Assembly: GCA_964293585.1 (NCBI GenBank)
Contig: CAXYYS010000029.1
Span: forward strand, 1-23,819
Direction: 5' to 3'
Length of the DNA: 23,819 nt
From: JAKVKY01 sp964293585
GTDB lineage: Bacteria; Bacillota; Negativicutes; Acidaminococcales; Acidaminococcaceae
A program made the position numbers and the translations under genes. Below the pieces are notes generated by a model. That model was given only the letters and a program-made list of their open reading frames with translations. It searched no databases and had not been told where the DNA came from. Positions within the stretch are counted from its first letter, which is position 1. Every line of letters begins with the position of its first letter. Below are positions 7,105 to 15,136 of this stretch, in pieces.

Positions 7105-8775
7105 TTAAACAAGTAAATATTTTACATTGCGTTTCTTCCCTATCATCTTTAATTTTTTTTCAAGAACCAGCAGTTTTAAAAGTCTGTATGCAGTAACATT
7201 GCTTACATGCAATAATGTTGCTGCTTCACCGCGAGTAATACTTCCCTGAGCTTTTACATATTGTAAAACTAATTCCGGTTGCCGAACTTTTTCAAAGCCA
7301 GCTTGTCTAACATAGGCTGCGGTATTATGTGAAGTACGATAGACGCCTGCGCTTAAAATATAAGTACGCCAGCGTCCTCCTCCTCTTGCTTCAACTAATC
7401 CTTGTTCAACTAATGTCTCAACTATAGATTTAAGCCTTCCTTCACCAATATTTGTTAATTCTCCCATTCTTTTAATATCCAAACGATGTTCAGATCTAAG
7501 CGTGGACAAAACTAACAAGGAATTTATTGAAAGAAAGTGACCCGCCTTATCTTGTTCCTCGGCAATCATCTTCATAAAAGCTACATCTGGGTGGGAACGG
7601 GCAATGAAAACTTTAACATTCGCCGGAGATGACTCCGAATAATCCGGCAGCGGACGCCCATAAATAATTGATCCGGCGAATATCCTATCTATGCCTCTTC
7701 CCGTCCGCTCGGCAAGGCCAATCCTTTTTAAAGCATCTGCCAAGGCAGGATTTCTTCCATGGGGTTCCACGGTAAGCAGATTTTTTAAAGTAACACCATC
7801 TATAAATCCTCCCGGGCTACTAATAGTTAAACCTTCATTGTCTATCAAAATCCTGGTCATTTGCAATAAAGAATAGTCTCTGTGACAAAAAGCATTTATT
7901 AATGCTTCCCGAAAAGCATCCTGATCAAATTCTGGTACCGGTATGCGAAATAAGCCATCAGACACTTCTTTCTCCGGATTCCAAGGCTTTAATAAATCAG
8001 TAAATATTTCAAATGTCGCTAGCAGAGGCTTTCTGGTCTGTTCGTTCACACGTATGGAGGTCCCATCCAATACTTGAAAAGCAGCTTGTGCCGTTGGTAA
8101 CAATTTTTCTATTACCGATTCTTTACCAATTAACAAAACTCCTGTAACAGTAGGAATAGATTTGCCGTTAATATCTGCAACCAGTCTCATCGCTTTAAAG
8201 AGTTCTTCATCATTAAGTTCAAGCAAAGAACTTTCTCCATGCTTTTTGGAAATTATTTTACGAAGTCTAAGTACTTCAGTGGGATCAAAGTCAGCAAGCG
8301 TTGCATTGGATAATGGTTGCGCTGAATAGTCGAATATTCCCAGATCAGCCATCCTCCCCATGATTTCAAAAGGATACAAAGGTATGTTTTCCGGAGTTCC
8401 ATCGGCTTTTAATCTCCGCCTTAATATTTTTCCGTTAGAAGTAGCTACGATATTTTGTTTGCTTTTAGGAATTGCTAGCTGTAGTACGCTTTTCCCATCT
8501 TGGCCAATTATTTCGGCACGAATTGATACTGATGGTATTGTATGATTAGCAACAAAAGAAATTACCGGTAAGACATCCCTGTGTTTTTTGTGGAGACCGG
8601 TTACTTCACCGTTATCCTCAATACCAAGGTATAACATGCCGCCCTCCGTATTAGTAATACCTACAATAGTATCAACTAAGTCTGTATCAGAAAGATAATT
8701 GCGGTCACTTTTAAACTCTATAGTTAAACTTTCTTTTTTAGGTAGAATGCTTGTCATATCACACAATATTGACAT
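7105..8775 (-). CDS. AlbA_2 / RecG-like putative transcriptional regulator
   Basis: The 556-residue protein has the layout of the family often mislabelled RecG-like helicase. An AlbA_2 (Schlafen-type) domain covers about 15-130, with IEFKSD, ITNTEGGMLYLGIEDNG and GL. A GHKL-like ATPase domain (HATPase_c_4 type) covers about 285-390, with REALINAFCHRDYS (289-302), ISSPGGF (318-324) and RTGRGIDRI (357-365). Two winged-helix segments follow at about 412-475 and 497-556. It has no helicase motifs. Members are thought to act as DNA- or RNA-binding regulators; the target here is unknown. The gene is clearly richer in A and T than all its neighbours, which suggests lateral acquisition. The ATG at 8775 has no clear ribosome site; M7 (8757) is an alternative. 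A 28-bp palindrome just upstream suggests autoregulation. Confidence 0.85.
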   Translation of the reverse strand: MSILCDMTSILPKKESLTIEFKSDRNYLSDTDLVDTIVGITNTEGGMLYLGIEDNGEVTGLHKKHRDVLPVISFVANHTIPSVSIRAEIIGQDGKSVLQLAIPKSKQNIVATSNGKILRRRLKADGTPENIPLYPFEIMGRMADLGIFDYSAQPLSNATLADFDPTEVLRLRKIISKKHGESSLLELNDEELFKAMRLVADINGKSIPTVTGVLLIGKESVIEKLLPTAQAAFQVLDGTSIRVNEQTRKPLLATFEIFTDLLKPWNPEKEVSDGLFRIPVPEFDQDAFREALINAFCHRDYSLLQMTRILIDNEGLTISSPGGFIDGVTLKNLLTVEPHGRNPALADALKRIGLAERTGRGIDRIFAGSIIYGRPLPDYSESSPANVKVFIARSHPDVAFMKMIAEEQDKAGHFLSINSLLVLSTLRSEHRLDIKRMGELTNIGEGRLKSIVETLVEQGLVEARGGGRWRTYILSAGVYRTSHNTAAYVRQAGFEKVRQPELVLQYVKAQGSITRGEAATLLHVSNVTAYRLLKLLVLEKKLKMIGKKRNVKYLLV

Positions 8776-8792
8776 TGTCTATATATTAATAG

Positions 8793-8820
8793 AACAGATA
8801 TGAACATGTTCATATCTGTT
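8793..8820. promoter_or_regulatory. Perfect 28-bp palindrome, probable operator
   Basis: The half-site AACAGATATGAACA is followed immediately by its exact reverse complement, with no spacer. It lies 17 bases upstream of the AlbA_2 gene start, overlapping where the -35 region would be; AT-rich candidate -10 sequences (TATTAAT, TATATA) fall between it and the ATG. The centre GAACATGTTC resembles a LexA site but has a 2-base instead of a 4-base gap between GAAC and GTTC. Confidence 0.75.
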
Positions 8821-8877
8821 TATATCATTTTTCTAAAAAACGTCAGCGCATTTTAAACGGTTTTCTCCCGCGGCGCC

Positions 8878-8907
8878 AAAAAAGAGGACTGCCGTAAGGC
8901 AATCCTC
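8878..8907 (-). terminator. Rho-independent terminator of nrdJ
   Basis: On the minus strand a 10-bp stem GAGGATTGCC/GGCAGTCCTC (one G-T pair) closes a TTAC loop and is followed by six T residues. It lies about 80 bases beyond the nrdJ stop codon and separates it from the AlbA_2 gene downstream. Confidence 0.9.
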
Positions 8908-8988
8908 TTCCTCTTCTAATTTCTTGTGTGGGCAAAATTTTTGCCAGTGCCCAATTTTTTGCGTTACCGCTTTTTTAGCGCCGCGCTT

Positions 8989-11265
8989 TTAGTAGCACTT
9001 GCTCCAGCCGCAGCTCTTGCAGATATTGCAGCCGCCTTCGAAAGTCAAAGGCTCGCCGCACTGGGGGCAGAACATGCTTTCCTTCACCTTGGCCACCGCC
9101 TTGGGTTTGGCGCTCACTTTCACCACGGGGGCGTTATGCGTAGCTTCTTCCCGCTGCGCTATCTCCGCCTGGACCTCGTTATACATTTCCAGCAGAGCGT
9201 TGCCAACCGCCATGGGGCAGCAGCTGCCTTTACTGGTATCGCCCCGGGTTGCGCGCCGTACCGAATAGGACGGGCAGTTACCGGTGCTGTTCAGCTGGTC
9301 CACGATGGTATAAATATCTACGCCGGCGCGAGCCGTAACGCTGATCATCCGGCTGAGGCCGATCATAAAGTTATTGCAGCCGCCGGTGCTGCCCTTGCTC
9401 AAAAAGGCTTCCAGCAAAGCGCCGTTGGTGGGATCAAAGAACGCCACACAGTGCAAACTGCCGCAACCGGTCATCAGTTTCTTCTTCTTGCCTACCACGT
9501 CGTCGGTGACGCTGACAATCTCGCCCCGGGCTAAACCTTCGCCCGCTGCCGGCGTGGTGTGCTTGGTTGCATCTGTATCCAGGATGGGCGCACGCTTGCA
9601 GCCGTCCCGGAACATGGTCACGCCTTTGCAGCCGCTCTCGTAGGCCAGCATGTACATGTCTTCCGTGTCCTTGACCGTAAAGCTGTTGGGCACGTTCACC
9701 GTACTGCTGATGCTGGCGTCGATATGTTTCTGCCAGGCTCCCTGCATAGCCAGACGTTGTTTGTAATCCAGCGTCATGGCGGTCACAAAATATTCGGGCA
9801 GCTTGCTGTCGTCCTTAATATTGTGGTTCTTCATGAATTTTTCCACGATAGGCGTGTAAATCTTATAATACACATCCGCCGCGTGCAGGGATTCCGTCTT
9901 GCGCTCATAGAAGTTGGCGTAGATGGGTTCGATGCCGCCGCTGATACCCAGCATGGTGCTCAGGGTACCGGTAGGCGCGATGGTTAAAAGCTGGGAATTG
10001 CGCAGACCAAACTGCTTAACCAGTTCGGCGGTGGCCGGCGTGGTGTTGGCTTTAAAATACGGGGTGCTCATGATTGCTGCCGTATCACATTTGGGGAACT
10101 TGCCTTGCTCTTGTGCCAGCAGGGCAGAAGTGGCGATAGCCGTATCCGCCATGGCAAAACCAATATTATGGCACAGACGTACCGCTTCGCTGGTGCCGTA
10201 AGTTACGCCCAGCTTAATGAGCAGGTCCGCCAGGCCCATGATGCCCAGACCAATCTGGCGCCACTGGCTGACGCTTTCCTGCTGTTCCTTCAGCGGATGC
10301 AGGGGCAGGCCTTCTTCCAAAACATCATTCAGCGCCCTGACAGCGATGCCGACGCAGCGTTTAAATTCCTCGTAGTCAAAAGCCGCATGGTCCGTGAAAG
10401 GATCCTTGACAAAGTTGGCCAGGTTCATGCTGCCCAAGAGGCAGCTGCCGCCGGCCGGCAAAGGTTCCTCGGCACAGGGATTCACGCCGGCATAACTAAA
10501 CTCCGGCGTATGGGAAAGTAAATTCCAGCTGCTGATGCGGTCCCAGAACAGGGCGCCCGGTTCGGCGTAATCCCAGTTGGTTTCCGCAATCAGATGGAAC
10601 ATCTCCGCCGCGTTAATCTCGTTCTCGATGGTCTGGCCGGTTTCCTTGCGGGTATAGTGGAGACGGTACGGCTTGTGCTCTTTTACCGCATCCATAAATT
10701 CATTAGACAGACGCACGGAAATATTGGCCTTCGTAACTTTTTCCAGATCTGTCTTGAGTTTGATAAAATCTAAAACATCCGGATGGGAGCAGTCGATAGA
10801 AATCATCAGCGCGCCGCGCCGGCCGTTCTGGCCGATAAGCTCCGTCACCAGGGAGTACAGGGTCATAAAAGAAATAGAGCCGCTGGTTTCCTTGGCCGCA
10901 TTATTAATGTGGGCGCCCCGGGGGCTGAGCCCGCTGATGTCGATGCCGCAGCCGCCGCCGTAACTGTAAGTCCGTGCCAGCTTGCCCGCCCGGTCAAAGA
11001 TACTTTCAATATTATCTTCGGGCGGCGTCATCACGTAACAGTTGCTGAGCGTAATCTTTTTGCCCGCGTATTCCAGACCGCGGTTAGCCAAAATCCGGCC
11101 GCCAAATAAAAATTTCTGTTCCCGGATCAGCTGCGCCACATCCTTATTATGCCCGCTGATACGTTCCACCCAGGCGTCAAAAGTTTCGCCGTCATTCTTG
11201 TACTTGTTGCGCCAGATATCGATACCAATCTTATTCTGCGCACCTAACCATTCCTGCTCTAACAT
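8989..11265 (-). CDS. nrdJ: B12-dependent (class II) ribonucleotide reductase
   Basis: The 758-residue enzyme reduces ribonucleotides to deoxyribonucleotides using adenosylcobalamin, independently of oxygen. The active-site triad N262-C264-E266 sits in NPCAEEPL. The redox pair is C76 (LSNCYVM) and C275 (GGSCLLGS). A TSCPD domain lies at about 610-720, containing GCGSLHC and NSTGNCPS. The tail has a four-cysteine zinc-ribbon pattern (C733, C736, C746, C749) plus C752 and C757 for re-reduction. The ATG at 11265 is preferred because homologues start close to it and AAGGG lies upstream; an in-frame GTG at 11304 would extend into the operator-like palindrome. There is no nrdR or nrdAB in the window and no cobalamin riboswitch in the short leader. 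Confidence 0.95.
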   Translation of the reverse strand: MLEQEWLGAQNKIGIDIWRNKYKNDGETFDAWVERISGHNKDVAQLIREQKFLFGGRILANRGLEYAGKKITLSNCYVMTPPEDNIESIFDRAGKLARTYSYGGGCGIDISGLSPRGAHINNAAKETSGSISFMTLYSLVTELIGQNGRRGALMISIDCSHPDVLDFIKLKTDLEKVTKANISVRLSNEFMDAVKEHKPYRLHYTRKETGQTIENEINAAEMFHLIAETNWDYAEPGALFWDRISSWNLLSHTPEFSYAGVNPCAEEPLPAGGSCLLGSMNLANFVKDPFTDHAAFDYEEFKRCVGIAVRALNDVLEEGLPLHPLKEQQESVSQWRQIGLGIMGLADLLIKLGVTYGTSEAVRLCHNIGFAMADTAIATSALLAQEQGKFPKCDTAAIMSTPYFKANTTPATAELVKQFGLRNSQLLTIAPTGTLSTMLGISGGIEPIYANFYERKTESLHAADVYYKIYTPIVEKFMKNHNIKDDSKLPEYFVTAMTLDYKQRLAMQGAWQKHIDASISSTVNVPNSFTVKDTEDMYMLAYESGCKGVTMFRDGCKRAPILDTDATKHTTPAAGEGLARGEIVSVTDDVVGKKKKLMTGCGSLHCVAFFDPTNGALLEAFLSKGSTGGCNNFMIGLSRMISVTARAGVDIYTIVDQLNSTGNCPSYSVRRATRGDTSKGSCCPMAVGNALLEMYNEVQAEIAQREEATHNAPVVKVSAKPKAVAKVKESMFCPQCGEPLTFEGGCNICKSCGWSKCY

Positions 11266-11302
11266 ACCTTCACATCCCTTATTTAGTGATTTACTAAGTC
11301 GC

Positions 11303-11319
11303 ACAATACAACCTATTGT
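11303..11319. promoter_or_regulatory. Palindromic operator candidate for nrdJ
   Basis: ACAATA-CAACC-TATTGT is a perfect 6-bp inverted repeat with a 5-base gap. It begins four bases downstream of the nrdJ -10 box, so it covers the transcription start. Ribonucleotide reductase genes are commonly controlled by NrdR, whose box is a 16-bp palindrome usually present twice; this 17-bp single site resembles it only in part, so the regulator is uncertain. Confidence 0.45.
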
Positions 11320-11323
11320 ATTT

Positions 11324-11352
11324 ATGGTAGCAGTTTACCCCCGTATCGTCAA
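11324..11352 (-). promoter_or_regulatory. Promoter of nrdJ
   Basis: On the minus strand TTGACG (11347-11352) is followed after 17 bases by TACCAT (11324-11329). Directly upstream of the -35 box, CATATTTGC/GCAAATATG (11355-11363 and 11376-11384) forms a 9-bp inverted repeat around 12 bases, a second possible control site. The 11266-11570 gap also holds the STAS gene promoter on the other strand; I see nothing else in it. Confidence 0.65.
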
Positions 11353-11424
11353 GGCATATTTGCAAAAATTTACCGGCAAATATGTAAAGCTGCCGCCACT
11401 TTCACCTGGCCGGTACGATTTTAT

Positions 11425-11453
11425 TAGACAAAATCCGCTAAATAAGCTATGAT
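11425..11453 (+). promoter_or_regulatory. Promoter of the STAS gene
   Basis: TAGACA (11425-11430) is followed after 17 bases by TATGAT (11448-11453), each one base from the housekeeping consensus. It would give a leader of about 110 bases before the ATG at 11571. A weaker alternative, TTGCAA then TATTTT, occurs nearer the gene at about 11512-11540. Confidence 0.5.
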
Positions 11454-11570
11454 AAAGACATTAATAAAGATTTTGCCACATATAGGTAGTAATCGTGCCA
11501 AAAGATTTTTTGCAAAATGCTTTTGCGAAAATTATTTTACGAGAAAGATAAGGAACCGGAGGTAATCAAC

Positions 11571-11873
11571 ATGACAATAGATAAGCAACAAAACGGCGCC
11601 CAGCTAATTTTAAGCGTCGCCGGAAAATTGGATACGCTGACCTCGCCCCAACTGGAAAAAGTGGTGCAGGAAGAGTTAAACGGCGTGCAAGACTTAACTC
11701 TGGACCTGAGCCAGGTGCATTATGTTTCCAGCGCCGGTCTCCGGGTCTGCTTGTCTGCCCAAAAACATATGAACGCCGCCAAAGGTACTCTGGTTATTAA
11801 GGGCGTTATCCCCGAAGTAATGGAAGTTTTCGAACTGGCCGGTTTCACCGACATCATGAAGTTTGCAAAATAA
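11571..11873 (+). CDS. STAS-domain anti-sigma factor antagonist (RsbV/SpoIIAA-like)
   Basis: The 100-residue single-domain protein has the STAS pattern: beta strand LILSVAGKLDTLTSPQLEK (12-30), then LTLDLSQVHYVSSAGLRVCL (42-61) and the C-terminal VIPEVMEVFELAGFTDIM. The serine normally phosphorylated in SpoIIAA/RsbV corresponds to S53 (or S54) of VSSAG. Such proteins, when unphosphorylated, bind RsbW-type kinases and release the kinase's other partner. The ATG at 11571 has GGAGG eight bases upstream; an upstream in-frame ATG at 11517 has no such site. It is one of only two plus-strand genes and converges on a SpoIIE-type phosphatase that is a natural candidate to dephosphorylate it. No sigma factor or separate RsbW is adjacent. 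Confidence 0.92.
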   Translation: MTIDKQQNGAQLILSVAGKLDTLTSPQLEKVVQEELNGVQDLTLDLSQVHYVSSAGLRVCLSAQKHMNAAKGTLVIKGVIPEVMEVFELAGFTDIMKFAK

Positions 11874-11956
11874 AACGTCTTCCGCAACACAGGCGCCGTA
11901 AAAAATAACCTGGCGGAAATTCACCCGCCGGTCCCAATTTTAACTTCACAAATTTA

Positions 11957-12001
11957 AAAGCTGCAACGAAAAACACCTTCGTTTTTCGCCGCAGCTTTTT
12001 T
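11957..12001. terminator. Shared bidirectional terminator
   Basis: Between the convergent STAS and phosphatase genes, AAAGCTGC pairs with GCAGCTTT and, after a 2 x 2 internal mismatch, CGAAAAAC pairs with GTTTTTCG around a 6-base loop. A T-run follows on the plus strand (11996-12001) and a shorter one on the minus strand, so it can serve both genes. Confidence 0.85.
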
Positions 12002-12031
12002 AATTGCCGGTAGCTTTTTTACTTCAACTTT

Positions 12032-13930
12032 TTAATTCCATTTGATGACCAGCATGGTCTGATCGTCCGCCGGTTCCAAACCTTCGGAGAAATCGTGGAC
12101 CGCTTTCTTTATGGACTCTGTGATCACCGTCACGTCATCGGTGGTATCGCTGTTCAATAAATTCTGCAGCCTGTCATTGCCAAACATCTCGTCCGCCTTA
12201 TTATTGGCTTCCGTAATACCATCCGTGTAAATATAGAGTACATCCCCGTGCTTAAGCTGGCGGGTAAAAGGTTTATACTTCACGTGGTCCATGCTGCCCA
12301 TTAAGAGGCCGCTGCGTTCCATGAGCCAGTCGTACTTACCATCCTGTTTTAAGAGCGGCTTGTTATGACCGGCGTTTATGCAGGTCAACAGTCCGGTCTT
12401 ATAATCCAGCACCCCGGCAAAGACCGTCACGAACATCATGGCTTCGTTATTATCGCACAGCAGGTTATTAATCTGGGCAAATTCTGCGCCCAGATCGCCG
12501 TCTTCCAGCATCAGATTCTTAATATGGGTCCGGGCCGTCATCTCATACAGCGCAGCCGGCACCCCGTGTCCGGACACATCGCCGATGGCAAAACCCAGCT
12601 TGTCGCCAATGAGGAAGAAATCATAAAAGTCGCCGCCCACCTGAGTCGCCATCTGCATGTCGGCAAAGATATCGAAATCTTTAATTTCCGGCCAGGGCGG
12701 GAATTTATTGGGCAGGGACGAACTCTGGATGATACGTCCCATTTCCAGTTCCCGGTCCAGACGGGCCGCCGCTTCGGCGATAGCTTTTTTCAAAGCGTCC
12801 ACCGTACTGTTGATACCGTTGGAGAGCATACCAAATTCCTGGTAGTCCCGCACATTGACTTTTTCGTCCAGGTTGCCTTCCGTGATCTCGCTCAAAGATT
12901 TGTTGACGTTGAAAATATTTTTGACCACGGCAGTTTCCAAGAGCAGGGAAACCAGGGCGTACACCGCTAAGAACAAGAGGAAATACAAGACGCCGTTCCA
13001 GGCCAGCAAGCTGTTACGCTTGGCGTAAATCTCACTTTCCGGATAAGTTGCTATCACCATATAATCGTCGTGCTTATCATAAGCGCACAAGGATGGCACG
13101 CCATCCTTAGGCGTGGTCTTAAAGAAACCGGTGGGCATCTCATATTTTTCCTGGTTAAGATGCAGCTGTTCCAGGTTCAGCCCCACCTGTTTTTCCATGG
13201 TAGCGCCTACTGCCGTGCCGGTCTTGTCAAAAATATAGGACTGCCCCATGTCACCGATATTGTAATCGGCCACCAGCGCCCGGTACGAAACCGCATCCAG
13301 ATACTTCATGTACTCCGTAGCTTCCGTGGCAATCTGAATCAGGCCCGGCTCATCCAGCCGCGCCACGCCCACGTACATATAATAATCCGCCCGCAGGTCT
13401 GAGCTCAACCGCGGTCCGTCCACGATCACCAGCTCTTTATTCTTAATCAGCGGCATGTACTTTAAGGTTTCTTTATGTTTGCCGTAGTTAAACTGGCCCA
13501 CATAATATTCCGGATAACCGGCCACAATCTCGCCGGTAGCATCCGTGATACGCACGCCGGCCAAATTAAAATCTTCACAGGATTCCTGCAAAATTTTCTG
13601 GTTGGCGGCAATATCCGGCTGCAGCTTCAGCATCAGGGCAAAGCTCCTGGCTTTAGCCACCAGGTCGTCGTTAAGCATTACCTTTAGCTGCTGGCCGCTG
13701 TAGCGGGAATTTTTGACCCGGTCGCAGATAAATTCCAACTCGCCGGCCAAATAGCTGCGGGCCCGTTCGTCCGCCTGCAGGGTCTGCATATAGTAAGCGA
13801 TGCTAAATGTTACCGCGAAGGCGCACACCACCAGGAGCAGCAACTTTTTCCGGAATGCTGCCCGGATGGTTTCCCCGTCGGTGTTTGCCGACCGGGTAAA
13901 ATAATTTTTAAAATAGTTGCGCCACTCCAT
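12032..13930 (-). CDS. Membrane SpoIIE/RsbU-type PP2C phosphatase with extracytoplasmic sensor
   Basis: The 632-residue protein has a membrane segment at 29-48, an extracytoplasmic region of about 260 residues that looks Cache-like (GVRITDATGEIVAGYPEYYVGQ, 125-146; SYIFDKTGTAVG, 231-242), a second segment at 312-331, a HAMP-like linker (about 335-385) and a PP2C/SpoIIE catalytic domain (about 395-632). Metal-binding acids are visible at D434 (VGGDFYDF), D451 (GDVSGHG), D570 (YTDGITE) and D622-D623 (ADDQTML). It should dephosphorylate a STAS protein in response to an outside ligand; the convergent STAS gene is the obvious substrate candidate. The ATG has GAGG six bases upstream. It is third in an apparent operon behind the lipoprotein, with a 76-base gap. 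Confidence 0.93.
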   Translation of the reverse strand: MEWRNYFKNYFTRSANTDGETIRAAFRKKLLLLVVCAFAVTFSIAYYMQTLQADERARSYLAGELEFICDRVKNSRYSGQQLKVMLNDDLVAKARSFALMLKLQPDIAANQKILQESCEDFNLAGVRITDATGEIVAGYPEYYVGQFNYGKHKETLKYMPLIKNKELVIVDGPRLSSDLRADYYMYVGVARLDEPGLIQIATEATEYMKYLDAVSYRALVADYNIGDMGQSYIFDKTGTAVGATMEKQVGLNLEQLHLNQEKYEMPTGFFKTTPKDGVPSLCAYDKHDDYMVIATYPESEIYAKRNSLLAWNGVLYFLLFLAVYALVSLLLETAVVKNIFNVNKSLSEITEGNLDEKVNVRDYQEFGMLSNGINSTVDALKKAIAEAAARLDRELEMGRIIQSSSLPNKFPPWPEIKDFDIFADMQMATQVGGDFYDFFLIGDKLGFAIGDVSGHGVPAALYEMTARTHIKNLMLEDGDLGAEFAQINNLLCDNNEAMMFVTVFAGVLDYKTGLLTCINAGHNKPLLKQDGKYDWLMERSGLLMGSMDHVKYKPFTRQLKHGDVLYIYTDGITEANNKADEMFGNDRLQNLLNSDTTDDVTVITESIKKAVHDFSEGLEPADDQTMLVIKWN

Positions 13931-14006
13931 CTTCTGCCTCGCTGTCCTGCTTGCAGTTCGTCTTTCTGCGTTGAGCTTACTTTTACGTTGGTGTTGCTTC
14001 TGTATT

Positions 14007-15041
14007 TTACAACTGCTTCAAAAATTCCTGATAGCTGGCTTCATTATCCGGCACCCGGATGCTGCGGCCATGGGCCGTTTCCAAAGTCCGGCCGGCCTCC
14101 ACCAGTTCTTTGATCCGGTTAATAGACCTGGTCACATTATAGGGCACCAGCCGTTCATTCAGCGCCAGCCCTGTAGCCCGGCTGTGCAGACCCGTATCGG
14201 CCGGAGGACGCATCCGCTCCCGGTTCAGATACATATCTGTCACCTGACGGATGACCACGGAATAATCGCTGAGGGCGCTGGCTAAAACATGTTCCGGGGA
14301 CAAATCCTGCTGGTCCACGTCCACGCCGATCACGTATTTATTCTTTTGGGCAGCTTCCTGGAACACGCCCAGACCGGTTTCACCGGCAGCACAGAAAATA
14401 ATATCGCAGCCGGCATCATACATGGCCCCTCCCATCCAGGCCCCCTTGCCCTGACTGACATAGGTCCCGGCCATCCGGGCATCCACCGTAATTTTTTGAC
14501 CACGTTCCTGGCCGGCATAAGCTACACCCGCCAGATAGCCGTATTTGAAACGGTCGATACTGGCTGATTCTATGCCGCCCACAAAGCCTACCTTGCCGGT
14601 AGTGGTCATGCGCCCGGCCAGATAACCGGCCAAAAAAGCGCCTTCGTTACTCTTGACCCACACCGCCATATAGTTGGGCTGAATAAAAGCTTCCTGTTTA
14701 TCCAGCATCACGAACGTAATTTCCGGATGCTGCTTCACCAGAGGTTCCAGCTCCGGATTGCTGTCCGCATCGGAACTGATAAAAAGCAGTCCCGGTTTTT
14801 GCTGTACCGCCGTTGTAACCACGTCCAGCAAAGGTTTATCATCCGGATTGGCCAGGGTCAGGACCCTGGTCTGCAGGGCAAAATGCTGTAAGTCGGCCCA
14901 GAGTGCGTGGCTATAGCCATTATCGTTAAAATCTGTGTTCTGCGTGACCAGCATGATGGTGCTGTTAAAATTATCGCCGCTGCAGCCGGTGCACAAAAAG
15001 AGCGTCACCAGGATGAGCAGCAAGCTTTTTAAAATTTTCAT
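14007..15041 (-). CDS. BMP-family substrate-binding lipoprotein
   Basis: The 344-residue protein has a lipoprotein signal peptide: MKILKSLLLILVTLFLCTGC, with lipidation expected at C20. The mature part resembles the BMP/Med family of periplasmic binding proteins, often for nucleosides: NDNGYSHALWADL (39-51), KVGFVGGIESASIDRFKYGY, a GAMYDAGCDIIFCAAGETGLGVFQEA stretch and GVDVDQQDLSPEHVLASALSDYSVVIRQ. The ATG at 15041 is set by GGGAGG eight bases upstream and by the signal peptide; the longer frame to 15104 is not needed. No ABC permease or ATPase is nearby. It sits 95 bases after the MATE gene and 76 before the phosphatase gene, so it may feed a ligand signal to the phosphatase sensor instead of a transporter. 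That role is inference. Confidence 0.88.
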   Translation of the reverse strand: MKILKSLLLILVTLFLCTGCSGDNFNSTIMLVTQNTDFNDNGYSHALWADLQHFALQTRVLTLANPDDKPLLDVVTTAVQQKPGLLFISSDADSNPELEPLVKQHPEITFVMLDKQEAFIQPNYMAVWVKSNEGAFLAGYLAGRMTTTGKVGFVGGIESASIDRFKYGYLAGVAYAGQERGQKITVDARMAGTYVSQGKGAWMGGAMYDAGCDIIFCAAGETGLGVFQEAAQKNKYVIGVDVDQQDLSPEHVLASALSDYSVVIRQVTDMYLNRERMRPPADTGLHSRATGLALNERLVPYNVTRSINRIKELVEAGRTLETAHGRSIRVPDNEASYQEFLKQL

Positions 15042-15136
15042 GCCCGTGACCTCCCTTCCACAACCTCTGCCTGCAAAATTTATGCAACTTCTTACCGCCG
15101 GCACGCCAAAAATTTGCGCACAACCAGCGCTAACTT

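Noticed and set aside
7105..8775. ATP-dependent helicase RecG
   Set aside because: No helicase motifs are present; the similarity is only to the regulator family often mislabelled RecG-like, with AlbA_2 and winged-helix domains.
8806..8811. LexA/SOS box at the centre of the 28-bp palindrome
   Set aside because: The Firmicutes LexA site needs a 4-base gap between GAAC and GTTC; here the gap is 2 bases, and the symmetry extends far beyond a LexA site.
11266..11352. Cobalamin riboswitch in front of the B12-dependent reductase
   Set aside because: The leader after the promoter is about 50 bases and has no B12-box-like sequence; a riboswitch needs about 200 bases.
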